A DNA stretch of 32,461 nucleotides from Pseudomonadota bacterium (GTDB lineage: Bacteria; Chloroflexota; UBA6077; JAJPGT01), in assembly GCA_021325655.1 (NCBI GenBank), contig JAJPGT010000015.1, positions 1 to 32,461 of the forward strand, in the 5' to 3' direction. The translations under genes and the position numbers were made by a program. The notes under the pieces were generated by a model. It was not told the DNA's origin and made no database searches. It saw only the letters and a program-made list of their open reading frames with translations. Positions 29,845 to 32,461 of the stretch are shown here, piece by piece; position 1 is the first letter of the stretch, and each line of letters starts with the position of its first letter.

Positions 29845-29885
29845 GCCGCGGGTGGCGGGAGCTAACGCGCCACGCCACCCGCGGC
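29845..29885 (-). terminator. 13-bp hairpin between binding protein and permeases
   Basis: Perfect inverted repeat GCCGCGGGTGGCG (29845-29857) / CGCCACCCGCGGC (29873-29885) with a 15-base loop, 19 bases downstream of the binding-protein stop on the minus strand. No T-run. It is the third example in this window of a strong hairpin at this junction. Confidence 0.7.
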
Positions 29886-29904
29886 TCAGTGCGTGCAGGA
29901 TGGC

Positions 29905-31335
29905 CTAGGAGGGATACGCCGCCATCAGGATATCCTGCTGGCCCTGAGCAATCTTGTCGAGCGCCTCTTTGGTGTCGGTGTCGTTCACCACCGCGGAGTT
30001 CAGCGTCTGCTCTTGCAGCTCCAGCATCTTCGCGTACTCCGGCACGTGCCAGAAGTCACGCAGCAGCGGCAGGGTCTGCTTGAACACGTTATTCCAGGGG
30101 AAATAGGTGTCGAACTCGGGGCTGTTGAGCACCTTGAGGTGCGCGGTCAGGCCACCACCCTTCGCCCACTTCGTCTGCGTCTCCTCGGTCCAGAACCACT
30201 TCACGAAGTCCAGGACTGCATCCTTGTTCTTCGAGTAGTTGGACACCTGCAGCCCTTGCCCGCCCAGACAGACAAAGTGCGCCTTGGACGTACCCGGCGC
30301 AACGGCGAAGCCGATCTTGTCCCCCACCTTCGAGGAGTTCGGATCGACCAGGCCCGGGTGGAAGGCGATCCAGTTGATGCTTTGCGCCACCTGGCCCTGG
30401 GCCATCGCCTCGTTGACCTCGTTGAACCACCAGTTGCCAGAGCCGGGCGGGGAGATCTTGTACAGCTTCTTCAGGTAGTCCAGCGCGGCGACTCCAGCGT
30501 CGCTGTTGAGGTAGCCAACCACCTTGTTGTGGCCATCCCAGAGCTCGCCACCGTTCGACCAGAAGATCTGGTTGAAGTTGCAGGTGATGGCGTCATACGC
30601 CGCGGCGAAGTGCATCGCGGAACCATAGAGGCCCTGGTCCGGCCGATGGAAGAACTCGGCGATGTCGTAATACTCGTCCCAGGTCGTGGCCGGGGCCAGG
30701 TCGCGGCCATACTTGGCCTTGAAGTTCGCCTGCTCGTTCGGGTCGCTGAACAGGTCCTTGCGGTAGACGTAGGTCAGGCAGTCCCCTTCACAGGGCAGGC
30801 CCCACAGCCGGCCGGAGCCATCCGGGAACTCCCCGTAGGACTTCAAACTGGCCGGGTTGATGTCGTTGAGGTTGAGGTTCTTGGCAGCCCAGTCGGTGAG
30901 CTCCATGATGTGGCCGCCAACCGACTCCTCGCCGATCCACTGGCTGTCGCCGATGGGGATATCCGCGCCCGTCTGCGCCGCGAACTCGGTAAAGATCTTG
31001 TCATGCCACTGGGTCGCGCCGACGTAGTCGCCCACGACCTTCCAGCCGCTGACCTTCTCGTACTCCGAGCCGAGCGATTCCAGGAGTCGCGACGGCACCC
31101 AGTCGATCCAGACAAAGGTCAGCGTCCCGCCCGCCTTCAGTGGGGCGAACCGGGGCGCCTCCGCTCCCACGCGCGCCGGGGCAGCGGCGGCGGTGGTGAG
31201 GCCGAGCAGCGACGTCACCCCAGCCGCGGCCCCAGCAGCGGCAGCCAGCTTCAGGAACGAGCGCCGCGACACTGGCCGGGCGAGGGCATCGCCGACCGAA
31301 CCGGAACCGCGCGACTCATGGCCCAGGTCAGTCAT
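29905..31335 (-). CDS. Carbohydrate ABC transporter substrate-binding protein, Tat-exported
   Basis: Family 1 extracellular solute-binding protein (476 aa from ATG 31335, with AGGAG about 8 bases upstream and a second GGAG touching the start). Twin-arginine signal 'PVSRRSFLKLAAAAGAAAG', cleavage probably after the Ala-rich stretch near residue 55, and no lipobox cysteine. The mature protein begins 'LKAGGTLTFVWIDWVPSRLL'; 'PIGDSQWIGEESVGGHIMEL' and 'LWGLPCEGDCLTYVYRKDLF' match the family core. It is the ligand receptor of the minus-strand importer and the first gene after a roughly 400-base leader. Longer readings upstream run into untranslated leader sequence. Confidence 0.94.
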   Translation of the reverse strand: MTDLGHESRGSGSVGDALARPVSRRSFLKLAAAAGAAAGVTSLLGLTTAAAAPARVGAEAPRFAPLKAGGTLTFVWIDWVPSRLLESLGSEYEKVSGWKVVGDYVGATQWHDKIFTEFAAQTGADIPIGDSQWIGEESVGGHIMELTDWAAKNLNLNDINPASLKSYGEFPDGSGRLWGLPCEGDCLTYVYRKDLFSDPNEQANFKAKYGRDLAPATTWDEYYDIAEFFHRPDQGLYGSAMHFAAAYDAITCNFNQIFWSNGGELWDGHNKVVGYLNSDAGVAALDYLKKLYKISPPGSGNWWFNEVNEAMAQGQVAQSINWIAFHPGLVDPNSSKVGDKIGFAVAPGTSKAHFVCLGGQGLQVSNYSKNKDAVLDFVKWFWTEETQTKWAKGGGLTAHLKVLNSPEFDTYFPWNNVFKQTLPLLRDFWHVPEYAKMLELQEQTLNSAVVNDTDTKEALDKIAQGQQDILMAAYPS

Positions 31336-31734
31336 CTCCTTACTCCTCTCGCAGCGTGATTGTGCCGCCAAACGACTTCCGCCAGCCGCGCAAGCGGCAC
31401 GGGTAAGACAGAACCGACGGCAGCCGGGCCCGCCGTCGCAAGCTTCTCCACAGCCACGTGGGCCCGGATCGAGCGCTGGCCTGTGGACAGGACCGCGCAC
31501 GGGCCGGGCCAACCAGGATGAGACTGAAGCTGCCGTCGATCCTCACCTCCACATCCACGAAGATTGCGCCTCGGGAGCGCTGTCGCTCCCCATTGCTCTC
31601 CTCACGTCTCGCGCTAGCGCCTCAGGCGCTTCGCAACCGCTGCGCGCAGCCGTGCTGTCCCCACCCGCCGAGTACGCCAGCGCTCGACGACCTCTGAACG
31701 GATCCGTTCGCTTTTGCGAATACCGTTCACAACG
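31336..31734 (-). other. Long structured 5' leader of the minus-strand carbohydrate operon
   Basis: About 400 bases lie between the predicted transcript start (about 31734) and the binding-protein ATG. Hairpins include AGCGCC-TCA-GGCGCT (31616-31630), GGGAGCG-CTGT-CGCTCCC (31573-31590) and CGACGGC/GCCGTCG (31415-31421, 31432-31438). A 16-codon ORF lies inside. I recognise no known riboswitch class. Confidence 0.45.
31543..31593 (-). CDS. Possible leader peptide
   Basis: 16-codon ORF, MGSDSAPEAQSSWMWR, with GAGGAG close upstream, inside the leader of the carbohydrate operon. A 7-bp hairpin (31573-31590) lies within its coding sequence and Trp-Met-Trp precedes the C-terminus. It could be a translated leader affecting downstream expression, or chance. 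Conservation is not known. Confidence 0.25.
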   Translation of the reverse strand: MGSDSAPEAQSSWMWR

Positions 31735-31735
31735 G
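31696..31735 (-). promoter_or_regulatory. Cluster of three palindromes at the operon transcript start
   Basis: GAACGGATCCGTTC (31696-31709, perfect), TTCGC-TTTT-GCGAA (31707-31720) and CCGTT-CAC-AACGG (31723-31735) lie end to end directly downstream of the -10 box. GAACGG/CCGTT half-sites recur, consistent with binding of a dimeric repressor such as the operon's IclR protein. The match to a specific regulator is inference. Confidence 0.55.
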
Positions 31736-31740
31736 GCCGC

Positions 31741-31769
31741 AGCATAACCGCACCCGGGGAGCTTGTCAA
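31741..31769 (-). promoter_or_regulatory. Sigma-70-type promoter of the minus-strand carbohydrate operon
   Basis: On the minus strand a perfect TTGACA (31769-31764) is followed after exactly 17 bases by TATGCT (31746-31741), a 4 of 6 match to TATAAT. This is the best promoter in the window. Expected start of transcription is about 31734, on top of the palindrome cluster. Confidence 0.7.
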
Positions 31770-31799
31770 TAGGGTTTGGCGCAGCTCGTAGCACGCGAA

Positions 31800-31816
31800 C
31801 CGCGCCAGCGGCGCGG
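31800..31816 (-). terminator. Hairpin after the LLM oxidoreductase gene
   Basis: CCGCGCC-GCT-GGCGCGG on the minus strand, 35 bases past the stop codon of the gene at the right edge and before the next promoter. GC-only with TT following, so a weak terminator candidate. Confidence 0.4.
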
Positions 31817-31850
31817 CCGCGGCGGGTTGGCACAGCCGCACCGCGAATAA

Positions 31851-32461
31851 TCAGTCTGCTGGAGCGAGCGCCGGCTCGCCGGTCAGGTCGCGGAGCTGGG
31901 GCATGACCTTGGTGGCGAGCAGCTCCATCGAGCGCCGCCAGCGGGGGCCATTCTCGCCCTCCCAGTCGTAGTGCAGCATCAGCACTCCGCCGAAGCCACC
32001 CACCGCCTCGTACAGCTCCCGGAGCTGCTGCGCGACGCTGTCCGGGCTGCCGACAATCCAGCGCGTCTTGCGCAGCAGCTCTAGCGTCACCTCGTCGTCT
32101 CGCATGTCCGGGCTGTCTTTCCAGAGGCCGGCCTGGCCGAAGGACTTCACCAGCGGGAAGAAGTAGTGTTCGTAGGCGTAGGCCATGGAGCTTTCCATCG
32201 CCTCGCGCTCTGCCTGCTCATCCGTATCCGCGACGTAAATGTCCCGGGCAATCCGCCACTCCGAGCGCCTCGGCGTGTGCCCGTGCCCTCGCGCCCCCTC
32301 CTCATAGGCGGCCCAGTGGCCGACCAAATCTTGAGCCGAGATGATGTGAATGCTCATCGGGATCCAGCCGTGCTCCCCGGCCCAGCGCAGCGTGGTGCTC
32401 GACCGCGAGAGCCCGGCCACCGCGATCGGTGGATGCGGCCGCTGGTAGGGCTTCATGTGCA
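31851..32461 (-). CDS. LLM-class flavin-dependent oxidoreductase, C-terminal part
   Basis: C-terminal about 203 residues of a luciferase-like (bacterial luciferase/F420 or FMN-dependent) monooxygenase. Family features are 'PYQRPHPPIAVAGLSRSSTTLRWAGEHGW' near the left of the visible part (the 'pp..vag.s..t...Aa..gdG' block) and 'RWIVGSPDSVAQQLRELYEAVGGFGGVLML' near the end, the usual substrate-window segment. Full-length members are 330-400 residues, so the flavin-binding N-terminal half lies beyond the window; the ATG at 32456 is internal. Substrate unknown. It ends 82 bases before the carbohydrate-operon promoter and probably belongs to a separate upstream unit. Confidence 0.9.
   Translation of the reverse strand, partial: HMKPYQRPHPPIAVAGLSRSSTTLRWAGEHGWIPMSIHIISAQDLVGHWAAYEEGARGHGHTPRRSEWRIARDIYVADTDEQAEREAMESSMAYAYEHYFFPLVKSFGQAGLWKDSPDMRDDEVTLELLRKTRWIVGSPDSVAQQLRELYEAVGGFGGVLMLHYDWEGENGPRWRRSMELLATKVMPQLRDLTGEPALAPAD

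Noticed and set aside
29893..31359. 488-codon plus-strand frame antisense to the binding protein
   Set aside because: Shadow frame; the opposite strand encodes a complete binding protein with signal peptide.
31340..31558. 72-codon minus-strand ORF in the carbohydrate-operon leader
   Set aside because: Starts at a GTG without a ribosome binding site and becomes Arg-rich low-complexity sequence; it overlaps the better-supported 16-codon ORF.

Overview
The window is a dense, high-GC bacterial chromosome segment. Third codon positions are mostly G/C, starts are often GTG with one TTG and one probable CTG, and many antisense frames stay open, as expected at high GC. Gene content (several sugar/peptide ABC systems with twin-arginine binding proteins, enolase-superfamily and CoA-transferase catabolic genes, GC-only hairpins without U-tracts) fits an aerobic heterotroph. 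My best guess is a Thermomicrobia/Sphaerobacter-like Chloroflexota. That assignment is inference from style and content, not from a marker gene. I see no rRNA, tRNA, CRISPR array, transposase or integrase.

Layout. 1-3138 (+): end of a peptide ABC operon (binding protein, two permeases). 3211-5603 (+): secD-secF, expressed from an almost leaderless extended -10 promoter. 5600-6645 (-): ArsR-type regulator followed by an ECF sigma factor, whose end overlaps secF. 6847-7614 (-) and 7757-10176 (+): divergent catabolic block with an SDR dehydrogenase on one side and an enolase-superfamily dehydratase plus a class III CoA-transferase (4-base overlap) on the other. 10221-11087 (-): TIM-barrel sugar isomerase-like gene with an operator-like palindrome in its leader. 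11414-12312 (-): DUF2171/PRC-like and DUF4142 genes. 12780-14012 (+): Tat-exported DUF3500 protein with a Gly/Pro tail. 14075-14461 (-): Rid-family protein.

14620-21473 (+) is a carbohydrate-uptake/catabolism operon: IolE-like TIM barrel, SolA/sarcosine-oxidase-like flavoenzyme, MalK-type ATPase, Tat-exported binding protein and two permeases. A second, independent carbohydrate operon converges on it from the right on the minus strand. It runs from a strong promoter at 31741-31769 through binding protein, two permeases, MalK-type ATPase, a 55-residue two-helix membrane protein, an amidohydrolase, a dimeric alpha/beta-barrel protein, an IclR regulator and an NAD-dependent epimerase (23597). 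A large metallo-beta-lactamase/pseudo-receiver/CRP-like fusion protein (21498-23507) follows. The window ends inside an LLM-class flavin-dependent oxidoreductase gene (31851 onward).

The least ordinary items are the MBL-pseudoreceiver-CRP fusion with its apparent non-canonical CTG start, a 13-bp hairpin that buries the Shine-Dalgarno of the DUF2171 gene, strong hairpins at all three binding-protein/permease junctions, and a consensus promoter followed by a cluster of three palindromes and a roughly 400-nt leader with a small Trp-containing leader ORF.
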